A DNA stretch of 23,487 nucleotides from a virus. Below, in pieces: positions 7,466 to 15,619 of the stretch (the stretch's first letter is position 1; the number at the start of each line of letters is the position of its first letter). A model generated the notes under the pieces. It did not search any database, was not told where the DNA came from, and saw only the letters and a program-made list of their open reading frames with translations. Location of the stretch: IMG/VR virus record IMGVR_UViG_3300025131_000444, positions 1 through 23,487 of that record. One strand, written 5' to 3'. The position numbers and the translations under genes were made by a program.

Positions 7466-7779
7466 ACGCGCAGAGATTTCATCACCATAGGTAAGTAATC
7501 TTCTGAATAGGTGAAGTCGCGCCTTAGCTGAACCAAATGAGGAACTTTATTAGTCTCATATATAACAAAGCTGTGGGGCATATTAAAACTATCCACTATG
7601 TAGAGAGGTTCTCCTCGCTCTCTACCTTCATACCTCTTCTTCAGTTTTTCAATAAGTTTTTCCGAGTGCTGGTCCCACAAAGAAATGAACAAGATGCTTA
7701 TATTATTTCTATCTCGTTTATTTCTTTTTATAATTTTATTAAGTTCATTCTCTTTATCGAGAAAGCGTAATTGAAACAT
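7453..7779 (-). CDS. Thioredoxin-fold-like protein lacking the redox cysteines
   Basis: A 108-residue protein with an apparent alternating strand-helix pattern. SILFISLWDQHSEKLIEKL fits the first strand and active-site helix of thioredoxin, but where WCxxC is expected there is WDQHS. NKVPHLVQL fits the cis-proline loop and following strand. No cysteine occurs anywhere, so it cannot be a dithiol oxidoreductase; a binding or scaffolding role is possible. It overlaps the sigma gene's 3' end by 13 bp and begins 2 bp after the upstream minus-strand gene stops, so those two genes are probably co-transcribed. The fold is an inference from pattern only. Confidence 0.55.
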   Translation of the reverse strand: MFQLRFLDKENELNKIIKRNKRDRNNISILFISLWDQHSEKLIEKLKKRYEGRERGEPLYIVDSFNMPHSFVIYETNKVPHLVQLRRDFTYSEDYLPMVMKSLRVYKD

Positions 7780-7781
7780 AA

Positions 7782-8201
7782 TTATTTCTTATTAGTGTGT
7801 TTACGAATAGCGTTATCATGTAATACCGAGTCTTCTATAGTTCCTGCGCCAGAAACGGCTTGCTCCAAGTCTTCAGTCGAAGCTAGTTTAATTTCTCCGT
7901 CATCTCCTTCAAGGACAGTAATCCCAGACGATGCAAGGTCTTCTTTATTTTCTTTTGCATACTTCTGTACCAAATCAGCAAGCTGCTTGTTCATTCCTTC
8001 AATTCCTGTAAGGAATACAGTTTTGAGGAAGTCCTCATCTGATACTTCTTCTGGTTTACAGACCGAAGCAAAGTTCTTGAAGGCAATAGCCTCGTCCTTA
8101 GATAAATTTATTTGTAGTCTCATACGATTGTTTCTCCGTTCACGAATTTTTATTTTCCAAGCGTCAACATCAATTCTTATTGCAGTTTGGGTGCTATTCA
8201 T
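7782..8201 (-). CDS. Conserved-looking phage protein of unknown function
   Basis: 139 residues from the ATG at 8201. Recognisable features are a basic N-terminus (KIKIRERRNNR), a compact central part starting RMRLQINLSKDEAIAFKNF and continuing through helical segments, and an acidic C-terminal third. A second start at Met27 (8123) has a better ribosome-binding site (GGAGA about 9 bases upstream) and would give 113 residues; the longer form has none. A minus-strand TATAAT at 8208-8213 could start the transcript just before 8201. I do not recognise the family; the beta-helix pattern near MRLQINLSK could suit a ribbon-helix-helix DNA binder, but that is speculative. It pairs with the thioredoxin-like gene downstream. 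Confidence 0.7.
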   Translation of the reverse strand: MNSTQTAIRIDVDAWKIKIRERRNNRMRLQINLSKDEAIAFKNFASVCKPEEVSDEDFLKTVFLTGIEGMNKQLADLVQKYAKENKEDLASSGITVLEGDDGEIKLASTEDLEQAVSGAGTIEDSVLHDNAIRKHTNKK

Positions 8202-8206
8202 TTTAC

Positions 8207-8220
8207 TATTATAGACTGAG
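8207..8220. promoter_or_regulatory. Divergent promoter element between 7782-8201 and 8230-8742
   Basis: The 28 bp between the two divergent genes hold TATTATAGACTGAG on the plus strand; the complementary strand reads CTCAGTCTATAATA, giving a perfect TATAAT toward the minus-strand gene. No good -35 box is visible either way. The same TAGACTGAG string recurs at 11706-11714, and TAGACGAG at 5785-5792. Confidence 0.4.
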
Positions 8221-8229
8221 GATTACAAT

Positions 8230-8742
8230 ATGGAAGACAATTATGATTTTTCTAAGCTAAAAAAGAAAAAGAAGGTTAACAGTAGAGCTAAGGGCAGCAC
8301 CTTTGAACGGCAGATAGCCAAGCTACTTAATAATAGATTCAACACCACAGAATTTTCAAGAACTCCTGGATCTGGTGCATTCGCCACTACGCATACTCTA
8401 CCTGACTACTTAAAAATATATGGAGATCTAATAACACCTATTAAATTTAAATATTGTATAGAGTGTAAAAAAGGATACAATAAGGAAAACTTATATAGTC
8501 TATATAATTATAGTTCAGACACCTGGAAATTTATAGATCAATGTCAAAAAGATTCGGACAAGTGCGACAAGATTCCGATGGTCATCTTCAAGCAGGATAG
8601 ACACCCTACACTAGCTATAGTACCCTCAAATATCCCCTATCAAGCCACTAACTTCATAGAAATATATAAAGAGGGGAAAGTATATAGAGTATATTTATTT
8701 GATGATCTACTTAAAGAAGCTGACTCATGCTGGTTGGAGTAA
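8230..8742 (+). CDS. PD-(D/E)XK nuclease, possibly Holliday-junction-resolvase-like
   Basis: A 170-residue protein with the nuclease core motifs in order: KGSTFERQIAKLL (Glu26), FSRTPGSGA near 42-50, YGDLI (Asp66) and CIECKKGY (Glu78, Lys80). A basic N-terminus (KKKKK) may help DNA contact. The pattern of an early helix Glu, RTPGSG, GD and ExK is typical of Hjc/RecU-like resolvases and related endonucleases; which substrate it cuts cannot be told. TGAGGA about 9 bases before the ATG is a good ribosome-binding site. It is transcribed against its neighbours, and its last 32 bp overlap the end of the 982-residue gene tail to tail. It could process recombination intermediates made by gp46/gp47. 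Confidence 0.75.
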   Translation: MEDNYDFSKLKKKKKVNSRAKGSTFERQIAKLLNNRFNTTEFSRTPGSGAFATTHTLPDYLKIYGDLITPIKFKYCIECKKGYNKENLYSLYNYSSDTWKFIDQCQKDSDKCDKIPMVIFKQDRHPTLAIVPSNIPYQATNFIEIYKEGKVYRVYLFDDLLKEADSCWLE

Positions 8743-11659
8743 GTAATCTCTCTAATAATCTTTGTTGTCCTGCTAAGAACTGAAATAAAAGACCTTCCTC
8801 TTTCACAATAATTTCCCCTCTTTTATCTGTTACGAAATTTCTCTTTGGGGATGAAACATATTCATCTGCGAATTTAGCTTGAGATCTAGTTTGGCGTTGC
8901 TGACTCTCAGTTCCTTTAGTTCCTGACCAAGTACCTTCTTGGCTCCAAGTCATTACTTTTTGCCCATCTACTATATAAGTGGCTGTATCGCCTTCTATAC
9001 TTATCTCTAATCTAGGATTCCCATCTTTATCTATAGCTCCTCGCGCATCTGCTATAGCTCTCATAGGCTCATTTTGAGACCAGCCAATAACTTTACCATC
9101 ATTGGTCCCCTTAATTTGAGCCATCTCAGATTCATTGTACCCACATATTAGTAAATTTCTAATAAGGTAGTTCTCAACCATATCTTTTTTATTTGGATCA
9201 TTTAAATCTCTTTTTAATGCCCGAAATCTAGCTTCTCTTTCCATGCCTTCTTGAACTCTTTCTTGGACTACTCTATCAGAATACTTTCTACTCTTCCCAT
9301 TAATAAAAAATAGCTTAGCAAATTTACTTTTCATCAGTGCGGCCCAGCTTAATTTTCCAGTAATAATTTCACTAGCCATTTTTAAGTGTTGTTCAGGCGT
9401 AGCAATTTTGACTTTTCCGTTTTTATCTACATAGGTTGTAGTTTCTGCAAACCCAGCAGTTGCATGAGAAACTTCCGTTTCTAATTCATCATTATACTGT
9501 AACATTGCTGCAAAATCTGAATCTTCAACTCCATTTTCATCTACTTCAGGACCGAATCCTTGTACTTCTCTTATTCCAGTAAAGAATCCTGGGGTAGGGT
9601 CAGTAGAATCTTGTCTGAAGTATCCATCTCGTACAGCCTCAGTATTAATTTCCCCTGCTTTAGTATTGCCAGCCTTCTCCATCCTCTTTTGACCGAAGGG
9701 CATAAGGTAGACTTGTTGCCCTGGTTTTATATTTAAATCATCCAATCTCTTTTGTACCGAAATTTTAGATTTTGGTGTAGCATTATTAATGATATCGTCG
9801 TAAGTTGTAGGTTGTACCGAAGATCGACTATCTTTGGCAGCCACAGCAGCCTGATCTGGATCTATAAATAAAAGAGCATTATCTGCCCTTGCTCCAGTAC
9901 GAGGCTGTAGTCCTAGGTGGACTGTACCTACTACTCCCTCAATACTTCCTAGCCATTGATCCATAGCCTTTGCTTCCGACAGTATCCAAATTTTTAGTTT
10001 TTCTCTGCTTGTAGCTATACCATACATCTCAGCAGCTTGTTCTGCATCCATGTAAGATTGCATATCTACTGATCCTCCTCGCTCTAAGGAATTATTCATT
10101 ATCTGTTCAAGCATAGGAGTGTCCTTTTCAAGAATAGTTTCTTGAATAAACTCTGTTAGCTCTTGATGGATCTTTTGGTATTTTGTATCTTTTGTATCTC
10201 CGTTTGCAGCATCATAGGCTTCTCTCATTCTTCGAAGTAAAATAGATATTTGGGGGACTCTCTCATAAAGAGTACCTTTGATAGCATTCTTATCATTCTG
10301 TCCAATAGATAGATTTAATACTTGTCTAAGAGGACTAACCTCATCTCCTTTTTCCCCACTAGCAATGTCTGGGGTCCAGTCCGTGTCTGGGCACTCTGAT
10401 CTTAATTTTTCTAAAGCAAATCTCTGAAGGGGGTTTGGAGTAATAACTACTCCCTCAGAAGGAATGCTAGTATCCGCTCCCATCTCCCCAAAGAATATTA
10501 ATTTTTCCTTACTTCCTCTTCCATGTAATCCTACCCTAGTTAGAATTGTCTCACACCTATCTGCCTCTGCCTCCGAAGCAGGAGCTAAAAAACTTAGAAG
10601 TTGTGAATTAGCTTCTACCGCTTCCGATCTTAATCCAGCACTTATTTTACACTTACCTGCTGTATCTATTTTTCCTTTATCATCTAGACAAAAAGTACTA
10701 TCCCCATTAGCAAGTTTATATTCTAAACTTCCAACTGTAGATCCTGCAATATAACTGATTGGATTTTTACAAATATTATCCCATTGTGCTTTTAAATTAT
10801 CATTCTCGGAAGAATTTATTTGGTCTCTACAAAAACTGTCCACAAATTTCATTTGTTGTAAGTACTCTGATTCTTCAGTATGAGATACAGCGGGGTTATT
10901 AGTTTTTAGAGATGCATCATATTCTTCTTGTGCTATTCCTTGTGCTGCGAGGAGTGTTTGAGTATGGTTTAAGGTAGCATTCTTCTCCCCCCTCCCTTCT
11001 ACTTGTACAGCAATAGATTCTCCATCTACCATCCAACCATCGTCTTCTATTTCCTTTACTCTATTAAGTCTCCAAGCCCCCCCAATTTCTGCTGCGGCTT
11101 TTGCCTCAAAGTCTGCGATGGCTTGTTGTTCTTCTCTCTTTCTTTTAGTGGCCTCATCCTCACTATCTGGATCACTACCCCCTTCTCCATCTCCTGATAG
11201 CTTTTCAATAAAATCCTGCTTTCGTCCTGCTGCTTTCTGTACATCTTTATCGTATTTTGCTTGGGCAGTTTCAGTAACCTTTCCAGCCGCAGTAAGTTTT
11301 GGGCTACCTCCCATTTGTACAGTCCCCTTCCCGCTTTTCTCTCCACCGTATAAATTTACTACAACTACATCCCCTTGGGGGTTTCTATAAATAGACATCT
11401 CCGTAGGCTTTCCATTTACACCCATTACTGGAACAGCGTCTGCTGTGGCTGCATTAATCGCATTATTTGCTATAGTCGCCCCATCCTCAAAGGCAAGATC
11501 ACTTGGGGGTGGAGGTGTCTCCTCTTGTGTCTCCTTCTTCTTGGCTTTTGGTTTAGCTTTTGGTTTAGCTTTAGCTTCAGCCTCACTAATATATTCCAGC
11601 TTAAAAGTCCTCTTTTTAAGCTTATTGTAGCTTTCTAATAACTCATTAAAATAGTCCAT
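8711..11659 (-). CDS. Large virion-associated protein candidate, 982 residues, unknown function
   Basis: I do not recognise this protein. The first 26 residues (MDYFNELLESYNKLKKRTFK, then LEYISE) are followed by AEAKAKPKAKPKAKKK, a lysine-alanine-proline repeat. ISE followed by A matches the T4 prohead-protease consensus, so the N-terminus may be a capsid-targeting peptide removed at maturation. Residues 130-200 are charged and probably helical; no membrane segment, nuclease or peptidase motif stands out. The C-terminus is hydrophobic and helical (FQFLAGQQRLLERLL). It follows the tail genes after a strong terminator, with candidate promoter boxes in the 80-bp gap; AGGG about 12 bases before the ATG is a poor ribosome-binding site. 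A large internal or ejected protein is my best guess. Confidence 0.75.
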   Translation of the reverse strand: MDYFNELLESYNKLKKRTFKLEYISEAEAKAKPKAKPKAKKKETQEETPPPPSDLAFEDGATIANNAINAATADAVPVMGVNGKPTEMSIYRNPQGDVVVVNLYGGEKSGKGTVQMGGSPKLTAAGKVTETAQAKYDKDVQKAAGRKQDFIEKLSGDGEGGSDPDSEDEATKRKREEQQAIADFEAKAAAEIGGAWRLNRVKEIEDDGWMVDGESIAVQVEGRGEKNATLNHTQTLLAAQGIAQEEYDASLKTNNPAVSHTEESEYLQQMKFVDSFCRDQINSSENDNLKAQWDNICKNPISYIAGSTVGSLEYKLANGDSTFCLDDKGKIDTAGKCKISAGLRSEAVEANSQLLSFLAPASEAEADRCETILTRVGLHGRGSKEKLIFFGEMGADTSIPSEGVVITPNPLQRFALEKLRSECPDTDWTPDIASGEKGDEVSPLRQVLNLSIGQNDKNAIKGTLYERVPQISILLRRMREAYDAANGDTKDTKYQKIHQELTEFIQETILEKDTPMLEQIMNNSLERGGSVDMQSYMDAEQAAEMYGIATSREKLKIWILSEAKAMDQWLGSIEGVVGTVHLGLQPRTGARADNALLFIDPDQAAVAAKDSRSSVQPTTYDDIINNATPKSKISVQKRLDDLNIKPGQQVYLMPFGQKRMEKAGNTKAGEINTEAVRDGYFRQDSTDPTPGFFTGIREVQGFGPEVDENGVEDSDFAAMLQYNDELETEVSHATAGFAETTTYVDKNGKVKIATPEQHLKMASEIITGKLSWAALMKSKFAKLFFINGKSRKYSDRVVQERVQEGMEREARFRALKRDLNDPNKKDMVENYLIRNLLICGYNESEMAQIKGTNDGKVIGWSQNEPMRAIADARGAIDKDGNPRLEISIEGDTATYIVDGQKVMTWSQEGTWSGTKGTESQQRQTRSQAKFADEYVSSPKRNFVTDKRGEIIVKEEGLLFQFLAGQQRLLERLLTPTSMSQLL
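11541..11582 (-). repeat. 12-bp coding repeat for the Ala-Lys-Pro-Lys tract
   Basis: Near-perfect tandem copies, read on the plus strand as GGTTTAGCTTTT, encode AKAKPKAKPKAKK at residues 28-41 of the 982-residue protein. Slippage could change its length. It directly follows the predicted protease site. Confidence 0.75.
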
Positions 11660-11676
11660 ATTATATTATAGCCCTA

Positions 11677-11719
11677 AGAAAAATTAGGCCCAGCCCATTT
11701 ATATATAGACTGAGCCTAA
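11677..11719 (-). terminator. Intrinsic terminator after the tail tube gene
   Basis: Read on the minus strand, TTAGGCTCAGTC pairs with GGCTGGGCCTAA in a 12-bp stem with two G-U pairs (arms at 11708-11719 and 11684-11695), followed directly by TTTTTCTT. On the plus strand the two wobble pairs become C-A mismatches, so it favours minus-strand transcription. It would end the gp13-to-gp19 transcript before the 982-residue gene. Confidence 0.8.
11696..11703 (-). promoter_or_regulatory. Candidate late promoter (7/8 match) before the 982-residue gene
   Basis: TATAAATG on the minus strand, one base from the T4 late promoter TATAAATA. It lies in the loop of the terminator hairpin 37 bp before the start codon. 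A TATAATATAAT run just before the ATG is an alternative -10. Weak evidence alone. Confidence 0.3.
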
Positions 11720-11739
11720 GTATTTTCACTACTTAACTC

Positions 11740-12330
11740 TCAGGGGTTAGAGTAGTTGAACTGATTCATGAAATCGTACTTGAAGGTCACATCTATAGTG
11801 TGGAAATCGTTGGTTGCATAGTTAAATTCAGATGCTGCCCACTTAGTAGGCCAAACGCCATAAACTTCTACAGTAGAGTGAGGCACCATAGTATTATCAA
11901 GCATAACAATTTCAGCCTTTGCAGCCTTAAAGGTGTTTCCTAACCCCCCTCCAGGCTGAGAACTCTTACTCATTTCACCAGTAATGGGATCGTAGGTATG
12001 CTTAAAGTATCTCCATAGATCACTAGCAGTTTCTCTAAGATACAAGTTATCAAAAGTAACTACTAAGTCTCCAGGAGTAACCTTGCCAGGATAGTGGATC
12101 TTGTCATTAACTCTATCAATTACGATGGGCTCTGAAGCCATCTCCAACCCAGTAATCTTTTTAGCAGCAAGGGTGAGGTCTGTTTCTCCAGTTACATCAG
12201 AAGGTAATCCCAAAAAGTGAATTTCAAACTGATATGTTCTAACTGAATCTAAATCAGTAGAAATTAGGGGTAGACCCTGACCAGGAGTGAAGTTTCTCCC
12301 GTAATAATTTTTATAATATGATTGCGCCAT
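11740..12330 (-). CDS. gp19: Tail tube protein, gp19-like
   Basis: A 196-residue protein that would stack as rings to form the inner tube of the contractile tail. Supporting features are RTYQFEIHFLGLP near residues 31-43, the ITGLEMASEPIVIDR segment, a KIHYPGKVTPGDLVVTFDNL stretch typical of T4-like tube subunits, and a C-terminal KYDFMNQFNYSNP. Slightly longer than T4 gp19 (163). It begins 10 bp after the sheath gene stops, with AGGAAATTAATT as ribosome-binding site, which is the usual sheath-tube gene order. A terminator follows. Confidence 0.88.
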   Translation of the reverse strand: MAQSYYKNYYGRNFTPGQGLPLISTDLDSVRTYQFEIHFLGLPSDVTGETDLTLAAKKITGLEMASEPIVIDRVNDKIHYPGKVTPGDLVVTFDNLYLRETASDLWRYFKHTYDPITGEMSKSSQPGGGLGNTFKAAKAEIVMLDNTMVPHSTVEVYGVWPTKWAASEFNYATNDFHTIDVTFKYDFMNQFNYSNP

Positions 12331-12340
12331 AATTAATTTC

Positions 12341-14539
12341 CTATATGTTTCCTAAATTAGCCGACTGATTAGTAAGATTAATTTCGAAGATAATCATTTC
12401 TGCCGTCTTAGTAGGCTTGACAATAACTTTACACCAAAGTTCGTTTCTATCAATTCTTACTGGAGTATTTACTGTCGCATCACAAACAACACGGAATTCT
12501 GTTATCCCGCGCCGTCTACGAATGTCGTCCATGAAAGGATTGATCAAAGCTTCTATTTGAGACCAAGTAAATTCATCGTTGGGCTCAAACACAAATCTTC
12601 TTGCACTAGAGACGATAACTTTACGGATGTAAATCATCAATCTACGAATGTTAATTCTGTCTAGAGCAGTGGGGTTCCTTTGTGCAGTACGCTGCCCAAA
12701 GATAGTTATACCTTGTTGTGGGAAGGACACGATGGGATTAACCACATTGCCTCCACTATACATGGTATCTCTATCGCCCTGGTTCAGTTTGACTTCTACC
12801 TCCGAAGGCTTAGTGAGTCTACCTCTACGGAATCCCGCAGGAGCAAACCAGCTATCCGAAACACCGTCAGTATATGCCATTTGTCTGGCCCCAAAGATTG
12901 CAGGATCTAACCATCTATCCTTAGCATCAAACACGCTGTAGACCTTAACATGGGGGAAGTAGATCGCTGCATAAGAGCTAGTAATTGCTGAAGTTCTAGA
13001 CCCTGCTGTGCTAGAAGACTTTCCATTAGTCCAATCAATAGCATCTTGTACAGTTCCAATTCCATAGGGGGGAGAAACCAAAGCCATAAAGTTTTGAGTA
13101 CTCTCTGCCAAAGTTATCAGGTTATTCTGAACACTTTCCGTGTAAATACCTGGGACAGCTACGATTCCAATGTTAAGAACATCATCATCAAGTGATTGCA
13201 TTCCCGTCTTGGGATCAACAGAAGAATCTCCAATAAGGGCTGTGGTATTGGCAGCAGTACTTCCTGTTCCATTATCACCACCAGTCATACTCTCACCAGT
13301 ATTTTGAACTAACTTATTCCACCTACCACCATTTGTTGCAATAGTAGTATTTGCAGTAGCAGTACCTGCTCCTGTTGGATTGTCGTTTGGAAGTAAGAAC
13401 TGATCCGTCATCTGGAAACTGGTCGTTCCCATCAGGGTATTAGTTGCAACATCAAAATTAGTTAATTCCGCAGCCGTAGCGTCAGCATCATCTTTGAATA
13501 AGTTACCCTTAATAGTATCAGATTTAAGGTTAGTTTCTCCAGTGTTAATTACATCTTCAATAAAGGCACCTGATCCAACAAAGCTCGTTTTAAATGTTTC
13601 ATCAGCCACACCATCTTGATTAACTACAACACTAAAGTTTTGACTTCCTAGACCATTAACTGTAATGGAATTTCCACTAGTATCTCCACCAGTAGTAGTG
13701 CCTCCATTATAACCAGCCCCCTCATACAAGGAAACTATACTATATGCGGCAGAGTTCGTTCCAGTTTTCTCAAAAGAGGCACCGTAAGCCCTACAAGCAG
13801 AAGCTAAAACCCCTGCTCCAAGCTCTCCACTAGCACCATAACTTGCGCCAGTCGATCCTGCTGCACTTACAGGGCACAATGCTGAAGCTCCTTTAGATTC
13901 ATCAAAAGAAGTGCCACTACAAGCGGAAACCCCTATGTAAGCACCAGAACCAGCAAAGGCTCCTACGATAGCTCCAGACAATCCCAATCCCGCGTAGCCA
14001 TCTCCTCCATCAAAAACGCCCACTTTATCTGCGTCTAATCCTCCACCAACAATCTTTCTAATAGCTTCCGCTTGACCAGAAACTGCGGTACTTGTGGGGA
14101 TGGTAAAGTCTTTTCCTGGTGCGGTAAATTGGGCAGTACCTGCATTATCATATACTTGAATCCTAAGAGTTAAAGCAGCATCAAGTCCCCATCCTTTAGT
14201 TGCATCAGAGCCTCCTGAAACAATTATGGAGGGGCAAGTTCCCATAGTCATTGTAGCAGAGGCATCGGCAGCGGTAGAGGTTACAGCACGAATGAAATAC
14301 AGCGTGTTCGTTTGCTCTAAAATTTCTAATGCGCCTTCCAATGCTTGGCCTGGAATAGACTCATAAGGCTTACCGAAGGTACGAACCAAGCTGTTTTGGT
14401 TAGTAATAAGAGTAGCTTTGTTCGTTGGTCCTTTGCTGGCAAAGCCAACCAAACCAACGATTGAAGTATTAATTGACGGAGTATAATCCGAAATATCTTT
14501 TTCTATGGTGTAGACACCTGGGCTTACATAATTAGGCAT
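12341..14539 (-). CDS. gp18: Contractile tail sheath protein, gp18-like
   Basis: A 732-residue sheath subunit. The N-terminus (YVSPGVYTIEKDISDYTPSI, then SIVGLVGFASKGP) is diagnostic of T4-type sheaths, as is the C-terminal domain (INPFMDDIRRRRGITEFRVV, DRNELWCKVIVKPTKTAEMI). The conserved handle domain starts near residue 470 (LVSPPYGIGTVQDAIDW). Between roughly 100 and 460 lies a long low-complexity Gly/Ser/Thr/Ala-rich region that is poorly conserved in the family and probably faces outward; it makes this protein longer than T4 gp18 (659). AGGAG lies 8 bases before the ATG. The tube gene follows immediately. Confidence 0.95.
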   Translation of the reverse strand: MPNYVSPGVYTIEKDISDYTPSINTSIVGLVGFASKGPTNKATLITNQNSLVRTFGKPYESIPGQALEGALEILEQTNTLYFIRAVTSTAADASATMTMGTCPSIIVSGGSDATKGWGLDAALTLRIQVYDNAGTAQFTAPGKDFTIPTSTAVSGQAEAIRKIVGGGLDADKVGVFDGGDGYAGLGLSGAIVGAFAGSGAYIGVSACSGTSFDESKGASALCPVSAAGSTGASYGASGELGAGVLASACRAYGASFEKTGTNSAAYSIVSLYEGAGYNGGTTTGGDTSGNSITVNGLGSQNFSVVVNQDGVADETFKTSFVGSGAFIEDVINTGETNLKSDTIKGNLFKDDADATAAELTNFDVATNTLMGTTSFQMTDQFLLPNDNPTGAGTATANTTIATNGGRWNKLVQNTGESMTGGDNGTGSTAANTTALIGDSSVDPKTGMQSLDDDVLNIGIVAVPGIYTESVQNNLITLAESTQNFMALVSPPYGIGTVQDAIDWTNGKSSSTAGSRTSAITSSYAAIYFPHVKVYSVFDAKDRWLDPAIFGARQMAYTDGVSDSWFAPAGFRRGRLTKPSEVEVKLNQGDRDTMYSGGNVVNPIVSFPQQGITIFGQRTAQRNPTALDRINIRRLMIYIRKVIVSSARRFVFEPNDEFTWSQIEALINPFMDDIRRRRGITEFRVVCDATVNTPVRIDRNELWCKVIVKPTKTAEMIIFEINLTNQSANLGNI

Positions 14540-14550
14540 AATTTATTCTC

Positions 14551-14727
14551 CTAAGCGTTTGAAATCTTAAATATTCTTCGTCTGTGAAGAGTTTGAATTT
14601 GTTCTGTGATATAGTGATCAGGCACTACAATACTTTCTCCTGGCTGCATCCACTTTTCTCTATTACCCTTTTCCGTACCAAAATAAATGGTGAATGCCTG
14701 AAGGCTATCATTTTTAACTAGTTTCAT
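14551..14727 (-). CDS. Small conserved-looking protein upstream of the sheath gene
   Basis: A 58-residue protein, MKLVKNDSLQAFTIYFG at the start and HRRRIFKISNA at the end, with a WMQPGESIVVP stretch in the middle. AAGGAG stands 8 bases before the ATG, a strong ribosome-binding site, and the stop is 11 bp before the sheath ATG. The product is small, basic at its C-terminus and without membrane segments or cysteines. I do not know its function; the position suggests a tail or connector accessory. Its PGE-centred layout is loosely like that of the 71-residue protein at 18847-19062. Confidence 0.75.
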   Translation of the reverse strand: MKLVKNDSLQAFTIYFGTEKGNREKWMQPGESIVVPDHYITEQIQTLHRRRIFKISNA

Positions 14728-14793
14728 ATCTTTATCTCCTTATTATCTACCCAACGAGTTCACTTTTTTTGAGAACTTTTTTTATACCGTGCT
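14728..14793 (-). promoter_or_regulatory. Candidate late promoter (7/8 match) before the 58-residue and sheath genes
   Basis: This 66-bp gap holds TATAAAAA on the minus strand (14779-14786), one base from TATAAATA, then an A-rich stretch with a weak inverted repeat (GTTCTC and GTGAAC around a run of seven A). It may start a separate sheath-tube transcript; the match is not strong. Confidence 0.3.
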
Positions 14794-15615
14794 TTAAGTG
14801 CAGCCATTTGCATCGTAGATAGCACCGACCTCAATCACAGGAACCGAATTCTTTTCATCAGTTTCTTTTACTTCCTTATCTATATCTGCATGCATAGTAA
14901 ATCCACGGGGGTGGGAGGATGTTACAATCGACCAGTGAGGATTGAGAATTCCTAGATCATGTGGGGGAACTATTCCTGGCTTATCAGTCTGGGGATCACT
15001 AGGTAATACTAGCGTTCCAGTAACTTGCGCTCCCGCAGGTATAACTCCTTGCCGTACTTCACCTCTCAAAATAGGCCACTTTCCGTCGTATTTTCCATCA
15101 TCACCCCTAACCCAGTAAAAAGTCTGACCTATATTTGTAAACCAATCCATTTCCCATAACCCAATATTAAACGGTCCCACAGGTACACTACTATTGTTAG
15201 TTACTGTATAGGAAAAGGTAACATCTCCCGTGTACCACCAACAGTTCTGATTACTACCCGATCCTGGAGGGTTCTTTGTATTTGTGTAATACGGACCACC
15301 ACCACCAATTGCGTCAAGGGTAAGATCAAGATCAGGCGCAGGATCCCCACCATCACCACATAAAACATCTTGGCTTTCATTCTCAGTAGTCTCGGCTGCG
15401 TGAGAACCATCAGGCCCGTGAGTATCAATTAAATCCCCAGGTAAAGAAACTTTGTATCCCTCTACAAAAACACTATCGCTTCCTCCATTAATCAGCCCAC
15501 CCGCTGTATCTATCCCTGCCCTGGTTATTCCCTTACCATTTGCTTTTACTGTAGTAGATCCAGTATTGGCATCTCCACAACTAGCAAGATCCCCTTTTCG
15601 TTCAACTCCTGGCAT
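14794..15615 (-). CDS. PAAR-like tail spike tip protein with C-terminal beta domain
   Basis: A 273-residue protein. Residues 1-88 resemble PAAR-repeat proteins that sharpen the tip of a contractile-tail spike (T4 gp5.4): MPGVERKGDLASCGD, a middle Gly-rich turn, SDSVFVEGYKVSLPGDLI and DTHGPDGSHAA. Candidate metal ligands are Cys13, His66, His72 and Cys86. T4 gp5.4 has only about 97 residues; here a second domain (roughly 100-273) follows, with FSYTVTNNSSVPVGPFNIGL typical of CARDB/Ig-like beta sandwiches. The extra domain might bind the host surface or a cargo. The gene starts 4 bp after gp15 ends, within the tail cluster. Confidence 0.65.
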   Translation of the reverse strand: MPGVERKGDLASCGDANTGSTTVKANGKGITRAGIDTAGGLINGGSDSVFVEGYKVSLPGDLIDTHGPDGSHAAETTENESQDVLCGDGGDPAPDLDLTLDAIGGGGPYYTNTKNPPGSGSNQNCWWYTGDVTFSYTVTNNSSVPVGPFNIGLWEMDWFTNIGQTFYWVRGDDGKYDGKWPILRGEVRQGVIPAGAQVTGTLVLPSDPQTDKPGIVPPHDLGILNPHWSIVTSSHPRGFTMHADIDKEVKETDEKNSVPVIEVGAIYDANGCT

Positions 15616-15619
15616 TACA

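Noticed and set aside
7782-8201. gp33-type late coactivator next to the sigma factor
   Set aside because: Position is suggestive, but I see no sequence likeness to T4 gp33, so it is left as unknown.
10464-11638. Plus-strand Ser/Pro- and hydrophobic-rich ORFs opposite the 982-residue gene
   Set aside because: Mirror-frame artefacts of the acidic and Lys/Ala-rich minus-strand coding sequence.
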